64,000 bases of DNA from assembly GCF_003391395.1 (NCBI RefSeq), contig NZ_CP024190.1:1116001-1180000 (forward strand). Reading direction: 5' to 3'. The stretch comes from Mycobacterium marinum (GTDB lineage Bacteria; Actinomycetota; Actinomycetes; Mycobacteriales; Mycobacteriaceae). Made by a program: the position numbers and the translations under genes. Below are positions 52,642 to 61,669 of the stretch, one piece after another. The notes below the pieces were generated by a model. That model ran no database searches. It was not told where the DNA came from and saw nothing but the letters and a program-made list of their open reading frames with translations. Position 1 is the stretch's first letter, and every line of letters starts with the position of its first letter.

Positions 52642-53469
52642 GTGGCTGCACAGACTGGATCACTGGATGGACGGGTGGCCTTTGTCACCGGGGCAGCGCG
52701 TGCGCAGGGGCGATCGCATGCGGTGCGGTTGGCGCGCGAGGGTGCCGACATCATCGCCATGGACATCTGCGGACCGGTATCCGAGAGCATCACCTACGCA
52801 CCGGCCACCGCGGCAGACCTCAGCGAGACGATCCGCGCGGTGGAGAGCGAAGGTCGCAAGGTACTGGCGCGCCAGGCAGATGTCCGCGACAGTGCGGCGT
52901 TGCAGCAACTGGTCGCCGATGGGGTCGAGGAATTCGGTCGGCTTGACGTGGTGGTAGCCAATGCCGGGGTGTTGGGCTGGGGCCGGCTCTGGGAACTCAC
53001 CGATGAGCAGTGGGACACCGTGATCGGCGTCAACCTCAGCGGCACCTGGCGAACGCTGCGCGCGGCGGTGCCCGCGATGATCGAGGCTGGCAATGGCGGG
53101 TCGATCATCGTGGTCAGCTCGTCGGCAGGTTTGAAGGCCACACCGGGCAACGGTCACTATGCGGCGAGCAAGCACGGGCTCGTGGCGCTGACGAACACCC
53201 TGGCCATCGAACTCGGCGAGTACGACATCCGGGTCAACTCCATTCATCCGTACTCGGTCGAGACGCCGATGATCGAGCCGGACGTGATGATGCAGGTATT
53301 CGGCGAGCATCCCCGCTTTTTGCATAGCTTCCCGCCAATGCCATTGCAGTACAAAGGTTTAATGACCTCCGAGGAGGTCTCCGATGTCGTGGTCTGGCTG
53401 GCCGGCGACGGCTCTGGCACGCTGAGCGGGGCACAGATCCCCGTTGACAAGGGCGCCTTGAAGTACTGA
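52642..53469 (+). CDS. Mycofactocin-dependent short-chain dehydrogenase (Rv0687 orthologue)
   Basis: SDR family oxidoreductase of 275 residues, same length as in M. tuberculosis. The nucleotide motif TGAARAQG is at residues 16-23 and YAASKHG carries the catalytic Tyr and Lys. The insertion YAPATAADLSETIRAVE after the second strand is the mark of the SDR subfamily that co-occurs with mycofactocin and uses non-exchangeable NAD(H) re-oxidised by it. GTG at 52642 is favoured because GAGAGG lies 7 bases upstream; GTG 52636 is the alternative. Likely oxidises an alcohol of unknown type. Confidence 0.85.
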   Translation: MAAQTGSLDGRVAFVTGAARAQGRSHAVRLAREGADIIAMDICGPVSESITYAPATAADLSETIRAVESEGRKVLARQADVRDSAALQQLVADGVEEFGRLDVVVANAGVLGWGRLWELTDEQWDTVIGVNLSGTWRTLRAAVPAMIEAGNGGSIIVVSSSAGLKATPGNGHYAASKHGLVALTNTLAIELGEYDIRVNSIHPYSVETPMIEPDVMMQVFGEHPRFLHSFPPMPLQYKGLMTSEEVSDVVVWLAGDGSGTLSGAQIPVDKGALKY

Positions 53470-53493
53470 CACGCCATCGTGTATGAACACCAC

Positions 53494-54717
53494 GTGACCA
53501 GTAGTGAAGGTGTGACCCAGGATCCCGGCGCCACGGAGGCCAACGGGATTGTGATCATCGGCGGCGGGCTGGCGGCCGCCCGCACCGCCGAGCAGCTGCG
53601 TCGGGCCGGCTATGAGGGTCAGCTCACGATCGTCAGCGACGAGGTGCACCTGCCCTATGACCGACCGCCGCTGTCCAAAGAGGTGCTGCGCAGCGAGGTC
53701 GACGACGTGTCGCTCAAGCCACGCGAGTGGTACGACGAGAAGGGCATCACCCTGCGGCTGGGCTCGGCGGCAACCGGTTTGGACACCGCCGCGCAAACCG
53801 TGACGCTGGCCGATGGGACGGTGCTCGGCTACGACGAGCTGGTTATCGCAACCGGCTTGGTGCCCCGGCGAATTCCGACCTTCCCCGAACTCGAGGGCAT
53901 TCGGGTGCTGCGCTCGTTTGACGAATGTATGGCGCTGCGCAGCCACGCATCGGCCGCCAAGCGCGCGGTCGTGATTGGTGCCGGTTTCATCGGGTGTGAG
54001 GTGGCGGCCAGTCTGCGCGGCCTCGGGGTGGAGGTGGTCCTGGTCGAACCACAGCCAACGCCGCTGGCGGCGGTGCTCGGCGAGCAGATCGGCGAGCTGG
54101 TGGCGCGGCTGCATCGCAGCGAGGGCGTCGATGTTCGCACCGGGATTGGGGTGGCCGAGGTCCGCGGCGACGGCCATGTCGACACCGTGGTGCTGGCCGA
54201 CGGCACGCAACTCGACGCCGATCTGGTGGTTGTCGGCATCGGTTCGCACCCGGCGACCGGGTGGCTCGACGGTAGCGGCATCGCGGTCGATAACGGCGTG
54301 GTCTGTGACGCCGCCGGACGTACCAGCGTGCCCAACGTGTGGGCGCTCGGTGATGTTGCATCCTGGCGGGATCAAATGGGACACCAAGTCCGCGTGGAAC
54401 ATTGGAGCAATGTCGCCGATCAGGCACGGGTAGTGGTGCCGGCGATGTTGGGGCGCGAATTGTCCTCGAACGTGGTGGTGCCCTACTTCTGGAGTGACCA
54501 GTACGACGTCAAGATCCAATGCCTTGGTGAGCCGCATTCGACCGATGTGGTGCACCTGGTCGAGGACGACGGACGAAAGTTCCTCGCCTACTACGAGCGC
54601 GATGGTGTGCTCGTCGGCGTGGTCGGTGGCGGGGTGCCGGGCAAGGTCATGAAGGTACGTGCCAAGATCGCCGCCGCTGCGCCCATCTCCGAGATGCTGG
54701 ACGAATCGCAGGGCTAG
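53494..54717 (+). CDS. FAD-dependent ferredoxin reductase (Rv0688 orthologue)
   Basis: NAD(P)H:ferredoxin reductase-like flavoprotein, about 407 residues. Two dinucleotide motifs are visible: VIIGGGLAAARTAEQLR near the N-terminus and VVIGAGFIGCEVAASL in the middle. VWALGDVASW is the FAD-binding C-terminal motif, and a C-terminal reductase domain follows. It likely passes electrons to a ferredoxin, possibly for a P450 or for the radical SAM enzyme MftC. The start is uncertain: GTG at 53494 gives a length close to the orthologue, GTG at 53479 adds five residues. Confidence 0.85.
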   Translation: MTSSEGVTQDPGATEANGIVIIGGGLAAARTAEQLRRAGYEGQLTIVSDEVHLPYDRPPLSKEVLRSEVDDVSLKPREWYDEKGITLRLGSAATGLDTAAQTVTLADGTVLGYDELVIATGLVPRRIPTFPELEGIRVLRSFDECMALRSHASAAKRAVVIGAGFIGCEVAASLRGLGVEVVLVEPQPTPLAAVLGEQIGELVARLHRSEGVDVRTGIGVAEVRGDGHVDTVVLADGTQLDADLVVVGIGSHPATGWLDGSGIAVDNGVVCDAAGRTSVPNVWALGDVASWRDQMGHQVRVEHWSNVADQARVVVPAMLGRELSSNVVVPYFWSDQYDVKIQCLGEPHSTDVVHLVEDDGRKFLAYYERDGVLVGVVGGGVPGKVMKVRAKIAAAAPISEMLDESQG

Positions 54718-54815
54718 ACATCTGCGCGGATACCGGCGCCTGGTGCTGGCCCGGGCGGCCCGCTTGTGCAGTGGCCGACGCCAACCGAAACTTGGGCGAT
54801 GGCGCGCCGAGAAAG

Positions 54816-55877
54816 CTACTGCCAGTTCACCGGTGGCCCGTGCGGATGACATTGGCCTAGAACCCGGGCCTCGCCGGACGGCCAGCTGGCCAGACGCACC
54901 AGGAACTTGAGCCGCCCGCCCTCGTCGCGTGCGGGCTCGAGGGTGAGGTGGGCGAAGGGCGAGCGGGGGCCGGCCTGTGCGCCCAGCTCCGCGACCCGGT
55001 CGCGGATCGCGGCACGCTCCTGGGCGGCCAGGTATTGCCAGGTGATCGAATGCCACAACACCGTCAGTGTTTCGTCTTGGAGCGTCAGCCCGGCGACGCC
55101 GTCGGCGGCGGTCTTGCGTTCGAGCTGTGCCGGGACGTCCCGCGCGACCGCGATCGCGCCGCGCAGCCGCTTCATCCGGGCGTGCTGGTCGGGCCAGACA
55201 TAGCTCAACACGATCATTTCGCCGTCGGTGCCGCAGATATCGATGGGTGCGATGTCGTAGCCGTGACGTTCGACGATCTGTAGTGCCAGCGCCGGCGGCA
55301 ACTCACCGCGCCAAGCATCTTCGATAGTCACCGGGGAGTCGATCGGGCCCCACGTCATTCCGGCGTAGCGGTAGTGGTAACGGTCAGCCCGCAGGTTCAG
55401 TCCTGCGCTGGCCCCAAACTCGAAAAGTCTTACCGGAAGGTTGAATTCGTGGCGAATGTGCAGTAGGCCACCGATCAGTGCGGCAGACCGGCCGACTTCG
55501 TTGGTCTGTGGGGGCTGGTCAAGAGCGTCGCGCAAGGTTTCGGTGTGGTTGGCCGCGACGAGTTCGATTTCGGGCCAGGCGCTCTTGGCGTTCCAGGTGC
55601 CGTCAGTGCTGGGATACCAGCGGCGCAACGTGGGTGCCCGGCCGTCGAGCACCATTCGGTGCAGGCCGCCGAGCAGTCGCAGCGGCGTGGCATACCGCGA
55701 CGGGTCGTCCTCGTGGCCGCCCAGGATGGGCGCGAATACGCCGCCCGCTTCGACATCGGCGGCGACCAACTCAAACAACTCGCCATACATCGGCGATCCG
55801 GATCGGGCGCAGAACCGGCCCTGTGACCGCAGGGTGTGCAGCAGATGCTGGATACCCCCACTCTTTGCCTCCTGCAT
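54816..55877 (-). CDS. DUF2332 family protein (Rv0690c orthologue)
   Basis: Cytosolic protein of 353 residues. It has the DUF2332 plan: YGELFELVAADVEAGG, LRLLGGLHRMVLDGR, RLFEFGASAGLNL and VLSYVWPDQHARMKRLRGAI. The FEFGASAGLNL segment looks like a nucleotide or SAM-binding loop, but no function is established. The ATG at 55877 overlaps the mftR stop (TGATG), so it is coupled to the mftR transcript. Confidence 0.8.
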   Translation of the reverse strand: MQEAKSGGIQHLLHTLRSQGRFCARSGSPMYGELFELVAADVEAGGVFAPILGGHEDDPSRYATPLRLLGGLHRMVLDGRAPTLRRWYPSTDGTWNAKSAWPEIELVAANHTETLRDALDQPPQTNEVGRSAALIGGLLHIRHEFNLPVRLFEFGASAGLNLRADRYHYRYAGMTWGPIDSPVTIEDAWRGELPPALALQIVERHGYDIAPIDICGTDGEMIVLSYVWPDQHARMKRLRGAIAVARDVPAQLERKTAADGVAGLTLQDETLTVLWHSITWQYLAAQERAAIRDRVAELGAQAGPRSPFAHLTLEPARDEGGRLKFLVRLASWPSGEARVLGQCHPHGPPVNWQ

Positions 55878-56470
55878 CAGTCCAGCTTCTCCACGCCGGC
55901 GCCAACGACGTCGAAGGCGTTCCCGAGTGCTTCCGGTAACGAGACGGATTCGTCGCTGAGCCAGTGTTCGTAGGCGCTCAACGCGACGCCGAGCATCGTC
56001 CAGGCAACCGTCTGGGGCACCAGGTCGGTGGGTTTGGCACTGAGTCGTCGGGCCACGAAACCGGCGATCACCGCACGCCAGCCGGCATACATCGTCATCG
56101 AATACGCCTGCAGCTCAGCGGTTTGCAGAATGATGCGCATACGCTGGCGATGCCGAATGGTCTCGGATTCGTCGTAGGTGTTGAATGCCAACAGCGCCTC
56201 CCGCAGCGCCTTGCCCAACCGAACGTGCCCGTCGATGCGCTCGAGCAGATCCTGCAGCTGGGCAAGGTGGGTGTCGAAGTCGCCCCAGGGGATCGCGTTC
56301 TTCGAGGCGTAGTAGCGGAACAGGGTGCGTCGGGCGATGCCGGCGGCTTGGGCAACGTCGTCGACGCTGACCTCGGCGAAGGTGCGGGCGGCGAACAAGT
56401 CGATGGCAACGTCGGCGATGTGGCGCTTGGTCGTCGAGGGGCGCCGACCGGCCCGCGACTCATGCGCCAT
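55877..56470 (-). CDS. mftR: Mycofactocin cluster TetR regulator MftR
   Basis: TetR-type repressor, 197 residues. HTH: KRHIADVAIDLFAARTFAEV, then VDDVAQAAGIARRTLFRYY; the ligand domain ends in a helical region. In M. smegmatis MftR represses the mft genes and is released by long-chain acyl-CoA. The start is ATG at 56470 with GGGTGGAA upstream; a longer start at 56515 would run over the operator. It diverges from mftA with a 121-base gap containing a perfect inverted repeat. Confidence 0.9.
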   Translation of the reverse strand: MAHESRAGRRPSTTKRHIADVAIDLFAARTFAEVSVDDVAQAAGIARRTLFRYYASKNAIPWGDFDTHLAQLQDLLERIDGHVRLGKALREALLAFNTYDESETIRHRQRMRIILQTAELQAYSMTMYAGWRAVIAGFVARRLSAKPTDLVPQTVAWTMLGVALSAYEHWLSDESVSLPEALGNAFDVVGAGVEKLD

Positions 56471-56496
56471 CGGTTCCACCCTTCCATTTAGGCACT

Positions 56497-56517
56497 CGAT
56501 GCCATATTCTGGCATCG
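56497..56517. promoter_or_regulatory. Probable MftR operator
   Basis: CGATGCCA-TATTC-TGGCATCG, a perfect 8-base inverted repeat with a five-base centre, lies 27 bases from the mftR start and 75 bases from mftA, where an MftR operator is expected. Confidence 0.6.
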
Positions 56518-56591
56518 CTGACGCTGACCGTGACTAGCGCCACCGCTCATTGTCACCTCATTGTTAACGCCCATGACGAAAGGCAACTCAC

Positions 56592-56684
56592 ATGGACCGC
56601 GAAACTGAAACCGAGACTGCCGAGCTGGTCACCGAGTCGCTGGTCGAAGAGGTGTCCATCGACGGCATGTGCGGGGTCTACTGA
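56592..56684 (+). CDS. mftA: Mycofactocin precursor peptide MftA
   Basis: RiPP precursor of 30 residues. The N-terminal half is acidic (MDRETETETAELV) and serves as leader; the C-terminus SIDGMCGVY is the invariant core of mycofactocin precursors. MftC decarboxylates and crosslinks the terminal Val-Tyr, and MftE releases the mature unit. The start is ATG at 56592 with GAAAGG eight bases upstream. mftB starts 2 bases after the stop. The C-terminal motif, the length and the neighbours make the call secure. Confidence 0.95.
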   Translation: MDRETETETAELVTESLVEEVSIDGMCGVY

Positions 56685-56686
56685 CC

Positions 56687-56998
56687 GTGCCCGCGCCGGC
56701 GCACGCGGCCGCCGGGGCCGGGTCTTTCGACCCTGATCGGGGCTGGCGGCTGCACCCGCAAGTGGCGGTGCGGCCGGAGCCGTTTGGAGCGCTGCTTTAT
56801 CACTTCGGCACCCGCAAGCTGTCATTTCTGAAAAATCGCACCATCTTGGCGGTCGTTCGGTCCCTGGCCGACCATCCCGATGTCCGCTCGGCCTGCCGCG
56901 CCGCGGGGGTTGATGACTCCGAACACGCTCCCTACTTGCACGCGTTGTCGGTTCTGGCCGGCTCTCACATGCTGGTTCCCCAGGAGGCTGATCAATGA
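56687..56998 (+). CDS. mftB: Mycofactocin peptide chaperone MftB
   Basis: RRE-type (PqqD-like) peptide-binding protein, 103 residues, that delivers MftA to MftC. It has a small winged-helix-like core: HPQVAVRPEPFGALLYHFG, TRKLSFLKN, TILAVVRSLADHPDV. The start is GTG at 56687, just after mftA; the stop overlaps the mftC start (ATGA). Confidence 0.92.
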   Translation: MPAPAHAAAGAGSFDPDRGWRLHPQVAVRPEPFGALLYHFGTRKLSFLKNRTILAVVRSLADHPDVRSACRAAGVDDSEHAPYLHALSVLAGSHMLVPQEADQ

Positions 56999-58170
56999 CG
57001 ACCGCCGTACCGCGGCTGATCGAGCAGTTCGAGCATGGGCTCGACGCGCCGATTTGTCTGACGTGGGAACTGACCTACGCCTGCAATCTGGCCTGCGTGC
57101 ATTGTCTTTCGTCCTCAGGCAAGAGGGATCCGGGTGAGTTGTCCACCCGGCAATGCCAGGACATCATCAACGAGTTGGAACGCATGCAGGTGTTCTACGT
57201 GAACATCGGTGGTGGCGAACCCACGGTGCGTCCGGACTTTTGGGAGCTGGTGGACTACGCCACCGCGCACCACGTCGGAGTGAAGTTCTCTACCAACGGG
57301 GTTCGGATCAACCCGGAGGTCGCCGCGCGGCTAGCTGCCAGCGACTACGTCGATGTCCAGATCTCGCTCGACGGCGCGACCGCCGAAGTCAATGACGCGG
57401 TCCGGGGTGCCGGATCGTTCGCCATGGCGGTGCGCGCGCTCGAGAACCTGGCGGCCGCGGGTTTCGCCGACGCGAAGATCTCCGTGGTGGTGACCCGGCA
57501 CAACGTCGGCCAACTCGATGATTTCGCCGCGCTGGCGGACCGCTACGGTGCCACGCTGCGGATCACCCGGCTACGGCCGTCGGGGCGCGGTGCGGACGTC
57601 TGGGAGGAATTGCACCCCACCGCGGCCCAGCAGGTCGCGCTCTACGACTGGTTGGTCGCCAAGGGCGAACGGGTACTGACCGGTGATTCGTTCTTTCACC
57701 TGGCGCCCCTGGGGTCCTCGGGTGCGCTGGCCGGTCTGAACATGTGTGGAGCCGGGCGGGTGGTGTGCCTGATCGATCCGGTGGGTGACGTATACGCCTG
57801 CCCGTTCGCCATCCACGACCGCTTCCTAGCTGGAAACGTCTTGACCGACGGCGGTTTTGACCAGGTCTGGAAGAACGCGCCGTTGTTCCGGCAGCTGCGG
57901 GAGCCGCAGTCGGCGGGCGCCTGCGGCAGTTGTGGGCACTACGACAGCTGCCGCGGCGGTTGCATGGCGGCCAAGTTCTTCACCGGTCTTCCGCTCGATG
58001 GGCCCGACCCCGAGTGCGTCCAGGGGTACGGTGCGCCGGCACTGGCGCAGGAGCGGCATGCGCCGCGTCCGCGGGTGGATCACTCGCGGGGCAGCCGAGT
58101 GAGCGCGCCGGTGCCCCTGACGCTGACGACGCGTCCGCCCGCGCGCCTGTGCAACGAAAGTCCCGTGTAG
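56995..58170 (+). CDS. mftC: Mycofactocin radical SAM maturase MftC
   Basis: Radical SAM enzyme of 391 residues. Cys30, Cys34 and Cys37 (ACNLACVHC) bind the SAM cluster; the C-terminal SPASM-type region has CGAGRVVCLIDPVGDVYACPF and CGSCGHYDSCRGGC for auxiliary clusters. It performs oxidative decarboxylation of the C-terminal Tyr of MftA and then forms the Val-Tyr crosslink. ATG at 56995 overlaps mftB. mftD starts 2 bases after its stop. Confidence 0.97.
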   Translation: MTTAVPRLIEQFEHGLDAPICLTWELTYACNLACVHCLSSSGKRDPGELSTRQCQDIINELERMQVFYVNIGGGEPTVRPDFWELVDYATAHHVGVKFSTNGVRINPEVAARLAASDYVDVQISLDGATAEVNDAVRGAGSFAMAVRALENLAAAGFADAKISVVVTRHNVGQLDDFAALADRYGATLRITRLRPSGRGADVWEELHPTAAQQVALYDWLVAKGERVLTGDSFFHLAPLGSSGALAGLNMCGAGRVVCLIDPVGDVYACPFAIHDRFLAGNVLTDGGFDQVWKNAPLFRQLREPQSAGACGSCGHYDSCRGGCMAAKFFTGLPLDGPDPECVQGYGAPALAQERHAPRPRVDHSRGSRVSAPVPLTLTTRPPARLCNESPV

Positions 58171-58172
58171 TC

Positions 58173-59345
58173 ATGGCCGATGAATGGTTTGAAACGGTCG
58201 CCATCGCCCAGCAGAGGGCGAAACGGCGTCTCCCGAAATCTGTTTACTCATCCCTGATTTCGGCCAGCGAAAAGGGAATAACGGTGGCCGACAATGTGGC
58301 GGCGTTTAGCGAACTCGGCTTCGCACCGCATGTCATCGGCGCAGCTGAAAAGCGCGATATGTCGACCACCGTTATGGGACAGGATATTTCGATGCCTGTT
58401 CTCATCTCGCCCACCGGCGTTCAAGCGGTGCATCCCGACGGTGAGGTGGCCGTTGCCCGCGCAGCGGCCGCACGTGGCACGGCGATGGGCCTGTCGTCGT
58501 TTGCCAGCAAGACGATCGAAGATGTCATCGCCGCCAACCCCAAAATCTTCTTTCAGATCTACTGGCTCGGTGGGCGCGACGCGATTGCCGAGCGTGTCGA
58601 GCGGGCCCGTCAGGCCGGAGCGGTGGGCCTGATCGTCACCACGGACTGGACGTTCTCCCACGGGCGTGACTGGGGCAGCCCCAAGATCCCCGAACAGATG
58701 AACCTGCGGACCATCCTGCGCCTGTCGCCGGAGGCGATTGTTCGCCCCAGGTGGCTGTGGAAGTTCGGTAAGACATTGCGGCCACCGGATCTGCGGGTGC
58801 CAAATCAGGGGCGGCGCGGCGAACCCGGTCCCGCGTTTTTCGCCGCGTACGGAGAATGGATGGGCACTCCGCCGCCGACCTGGGATGACATTGCCTGGTT
58901 GCGTGAGCTATGGGGTGGACCTTTCATGCTCAAGGGTGTCATGCGGGTCGACGACGCCAAACGGGCTGTTGACGCTGGAGTTTCGGCGATTTCGGTGTCC
59001 AACCACGGTGGAAACAACCTCGATGGGACGCCGGCGTCGATTCGGGCCCTGCCCGCGGTGGCGGCAGCGGTCGGCGACCAGGTCGAGGTGCTGCTGGATG
59101 GCGGCATCCGGCGGGGGAGCGACGTGGTCAAGGCGGTGGCGCTGGGTGCCCGGGCGGTGCTGGTTGGCCGCGCCTATCTGTGGGGACTGGCCGCCAACGG
59201 TCAGGCCGGCGTCGAGAACGTCCTGGACATTCTGCGCGGCGGCATCGACTCGGCGCTGATGGGTCTGGGCCATAGTTCGATCCATGACCTGCGGTCAGAT
59301 GACATTCTGATCCCCGCCGATTTCGTCCGGCGCCTGGGCGGGTAG
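58173..59345 (+). CDS. mftD: FMN-dependent mycofactocin maturase MftD (LldD1)
   Basis: Alpha-hydroxyacid oxidase-type flavoenzyme, 390 residues, annotated LldD1 in M. tuberculosis. It oxidatively deaminates the MftE product to give premycofactocin. FMN sites: VLISPTGVQ, IYWLGGRD, SNHGGNNLDGTPASI with the catalytic His, and DGGIRRGSDVVKAVALGARA. The start is ATG at 58173, two bases after mftC. A longer frame upstream overlaps mftC and is not real. Confidence 0.95.
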   Translation: MADEWFETVAIAQQRAKRRLPKSVYSSLISASEKGITVADNVAAFSELGFAPHVIGAAEKRDMSTTVMGQDISMPVLISPTGVQAVHPDGEVAVARAAAARGTAMGLSSFASKTIEDVIAANPKIFFQIYWLGGRDAIAERVERARQAGAVGLIVTTDWTFSHGRDWGSPKIPEQMNLRTILRLSPEAIVRPRWLWKFGKTLRPPDLRVPNQGRRGEPGPAFFAAYGEWMGTPPPTWDDIAWLRELWGGPFMLKGVMRVDDAKRAVDAGVSAISVSNHGGNNLDGTPASIRALPAVAAAVGDQVEVLLDGGIRRGSDVVKAVALGARAVLVGRAYLWGLAANGQAGVENVLDILRGGIDSALMGLGHSSIHDLRSDDILIPADFVRRLGG

Positions 59346-59499
59346 GAGTCCGGGCCTGTCTTACCACAAAGTTGAGCGGCCGTATCAAGAATCTGTGAGG
59401 TCGGGCGCTGCCGCCGGTCCGGCGAGTTGAGTTCGGGCCGGTCAGGCGTCGACCCGAAGAAAAAAATCCGTAGAAAAGGTAACAATCGGTGCACGCCAG

Positions 59500-60252
59500 G
59501 TGAATTCGTCCTACCATCGGCGAGTGCCCGTACTCGGCGAATTGGGGACTTCGACGTCGAGCCAGCTACCAAGCACCTCGCCGTCAATATTGATCCCGCT
59601 GGGGTCAACTGAACAGCACGGACCGCACCTGCCGCTGGATACCGACACCCGGATCGCGACCGCGGTCGCCCGGGCGGTTGCCACGCGCATGCACGGCCGC
59701 CTGACGCAGTGTCAACCCGGTTGGCTGTTGGCGCCCCCGATCGCATACGGTGCCAGCGGTGAGCATCAGAGTTTTGCCGGAACGATCTCGATCGGCACCG
59801 AGGCTCTGAGGGTGCTGCTGCTCGAGTACGGGAGGTCGGCCGCCTGCTGGGCTGATCGGCTGGTTTTCGTCAACGGGCACGGTGGCAATCTCGAGGCCTT
59901 GCGTGGTGCGGTTCGGCAGCTGCGCGCCGAAGGTCGCGACGCCGGATGGTCTGCCTGCGGCTCGGCGGGCGGTGACGCTCATGCCGGCCATACTGAAACA
60001 TCAGTGTTGCTGCATATTTCACCGGAGGTGGTGCTGACCGACCGGCTGAGTGCGGGGAACGCGGCGCCGCTGGCCGAATTGCTGCCGTCGTTGCGCCGCG
60101 GTGGCGTCGCGGCGGTCAGCCCGATAGGTGTGCTGGGCGATCCGACCACGGCGACCGCAGTAGAGGGAAGGCGAATCTTCGCAGAGATGGTCGATGATTG
60201 CGTGTCTCGAATTGCCCGGTGGACCCCCGGGCCCGACGGGATGCTGACATGA
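59500..60252 (+). CDS. mftE: Mycofactocin precursor peptidase MftE
   Basis: Creatininase-family metallopeptidase, 250 residues, that cleaves matured MftA to release the crosslinked product. Metal ligands are in GSTEQHGPHLPLDTD, VNGHGGNLEALRG and HAGHTETSVL. The start is GTG at 59500, matching the family N-terminus MNSSYHRRVPVLGEL. A 154-base gap separates it from mftD; its TGA overlaps mftF (ATGA). Confidence 0.94.
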   Translation: MNSSYHRRVPVLGELGTSTSSQLPSTSPSILIPLGSTEQHGPHLPLDTDTRIATAVARAVATRMHGRLTQCQPGWLLAPPIAYGASGEHQSFAGTISIGTEALRVLLLEYGRSAACWADRLVFVNGHGGNLEALRGAVRQLRAEGRDAGWSACGSAGGDAHAGHTETSVLLHISPEVVLTDRLSAGNAAPLAELLPSLRRGGVAAVSPIGVLGDPTTATAVEGRRIFAEMVDDCVSRIARWTPGPDGMLT

Positions 60253-61661
60253 CGCAACCCCGACTACCTGACGGGTTCGCGGTTCAGGTTGACCGTCGCG
60301 TGCGGGTGCTCGGCGGCGGATCGGCCCTGCTCGGTGGGTCGCCGACCCGATTGCTACGTCTGGCGCCTGCCGCCCAGGACATGCTCTGTGACGGTCGTCT
60401 GAAGGTTCGCGACGACATCAGCGCCGAGCTGGCCCGCACGCTGTTGGACGCGACGGTAGCGCATCCCCGGCCGGCGAGCGGGCCATCGCATCGCGATGTC
60501 ACTGTCGTGATACCGGTGCGAGACAATGCATCCGGGGTGCGCCGGCTGGTTGCCTCACTGCGTGGCCTGCGCGTGATCGTGGTGGATGACGGGTCGTCGA
60601 GCCCGGTCGAGCTGGAGGACTTCGCGGGGGCGCACTGCGATATCGAAGTGCTGCACCACCGGCGCAGCAAGGGGCCGGCCGCCGCTCGCAACACCGGGTT
60701 GGCAGCCTGCACGACCGAGTTCGTGGCATTTCTGGATTCCGACGTGGCGCCACGCCGCGGCTGGCTCGAGGCCCTGCTCGGGCACTTCTGCGATCCCACC
60801 GTGGCGTTGGTCGCGCCTCGCATTGTGGGCCTGGCGCCGAGCGAGAACCTGGTGGCCCGCTATGAGGCCGTGCGTTCGTCGCTGGACCTTGGTCAGCGGG
60901 AAGCGCCGATATTGCCACACAGCCCGGTGTCCTACGTTCCCAGCGCCGCGATCATCTGCCGTTGCTCCGCCATCCGTCAGGTCGGCGGGTTCGACGAAAC
61001 CCTGCACTCCGGTGAGGACGTCGATCTGTGCTGGCGCCTTATCGAGTCCGGTGCCCGGCTGCGCTACGAGCCGATTGCCCTGGTTGGTCATGAGCATCGG
61101 ACCCAATTGCGTGCCTGGATCGCGCGCAAGGCGTTCTACGGCGGTTCGGCGGCGCCGCTGTCGGTGCGCCACCCCGACAAGACCGCGCCGTTGGTGATTT
61201 CCGGCTGGGCCTTGACCGCCTGGGTGCTGATGTCGCTGGGTACCCGAGCAACGCAGCTGGCCTCGCTGATCATCGCGGTGTTGACGGGCCGGCGGATTGC
61301 CACGGCACTGCGTAGTGCCCAAACTTCATCGTGGGATGTGGTGGTGGTCGCGGCGCGCGGATTATGGTCGGCCGCACTGCAGTTGGCGTCGGCCATTTGC
61401 CGGCATTACTGGCCGGTGACATTGATCGCAGTCATTGTGTCCCGGCACTGTAGGCGGATCGTGCTGGTGGCTGCGGTCATCGACGGTGTGGTCGACTGGC
61501 TGCGCCGCAGAGAGGACCCCGATGGCGACTCCGAACCGATTGGGTTGCTGACCTACCTACTGCTCAAGCGCATTGATGACCTCGCCTACGGGCTCGGCCT
61601 GTGGTACGGGGTGATGCGTGAACGCAACGTGGGCGCGCTCAAGCCGCAGATCCGACGGTAA
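60249..61661 (+). CDS. mftF: Mycofactocin glycosyltransferase MftF
   Basis: GT2-type glycosyltransferase of 470 residues, the M. tuberculosis length, that adds beta-1,4-linked glucose chains to mycofactocin. The GT-A core has VVIPVRDNASGVRRLV, IVVDDGSSSP, FLDSDVAPRRGW and a GFDETLHSGEDVDLCWR acceptor loop. The C-terminal part has hydrophobic stretches (ALTAWVLMSLGTRATQ, WPVTLIAVIVS) that may sit at the membrane. The ATG overlaps the mftE stop. Confidence 0.94.
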   Translation: MTQPRLPDGFAVQVDRRVRVLGGGSALLGGSPTRLLRLAPAAQDMLCDGRLKVRDDISAELARTLLDATVAHPRPASGPSHRDVTVVIPVRDNASGVRRLVASLRGLRVIVVDDGSSSPVELEDFAGAHCDIEVLHHRRSKGPAAARNTGLAACTTEFVAFLDSDVAPRRGWLEALLGHFCDPTVALVAPRIVGLAPSENLVARYEAVRSSLDLGQREAPILPHSPVSYVPSAAIICRCSAIRQVGGFDETLHSGEDVDLCWRLIESGARLRYEPIALVGHEHRTQLRAWIARKAFYGGSAAPLSVRHPDKTAPLVISGWALTAWVLMSLGTRATQLASLIIAVLTGRRIATALRSAQTSSWDVVVVAARGLWSAALQLASAICRHYWPVTLIAVIVSRHCRRIVLVAAVIDGVVDWLRRREDPDGDSEPIGLLTYLLLKRIDDLAYGLGLWYGVMRERNVGALKPQIRR

Positions 61662-61669
61662 CGGCGGCC

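Noticed and set aside
54718..54815. Small gene equivalent to Rv0689c between Rv0688 and Rv0690c orthologues
   Set aside because: Only 98 bases separate the convergent genes; no open frame with support is present.
57930..58172. Longer mftD start overlapping mftC
   Set aside because: The extra 81 codons shadow the SPASM region of mftC; homology begins at MADEWFET (58173).
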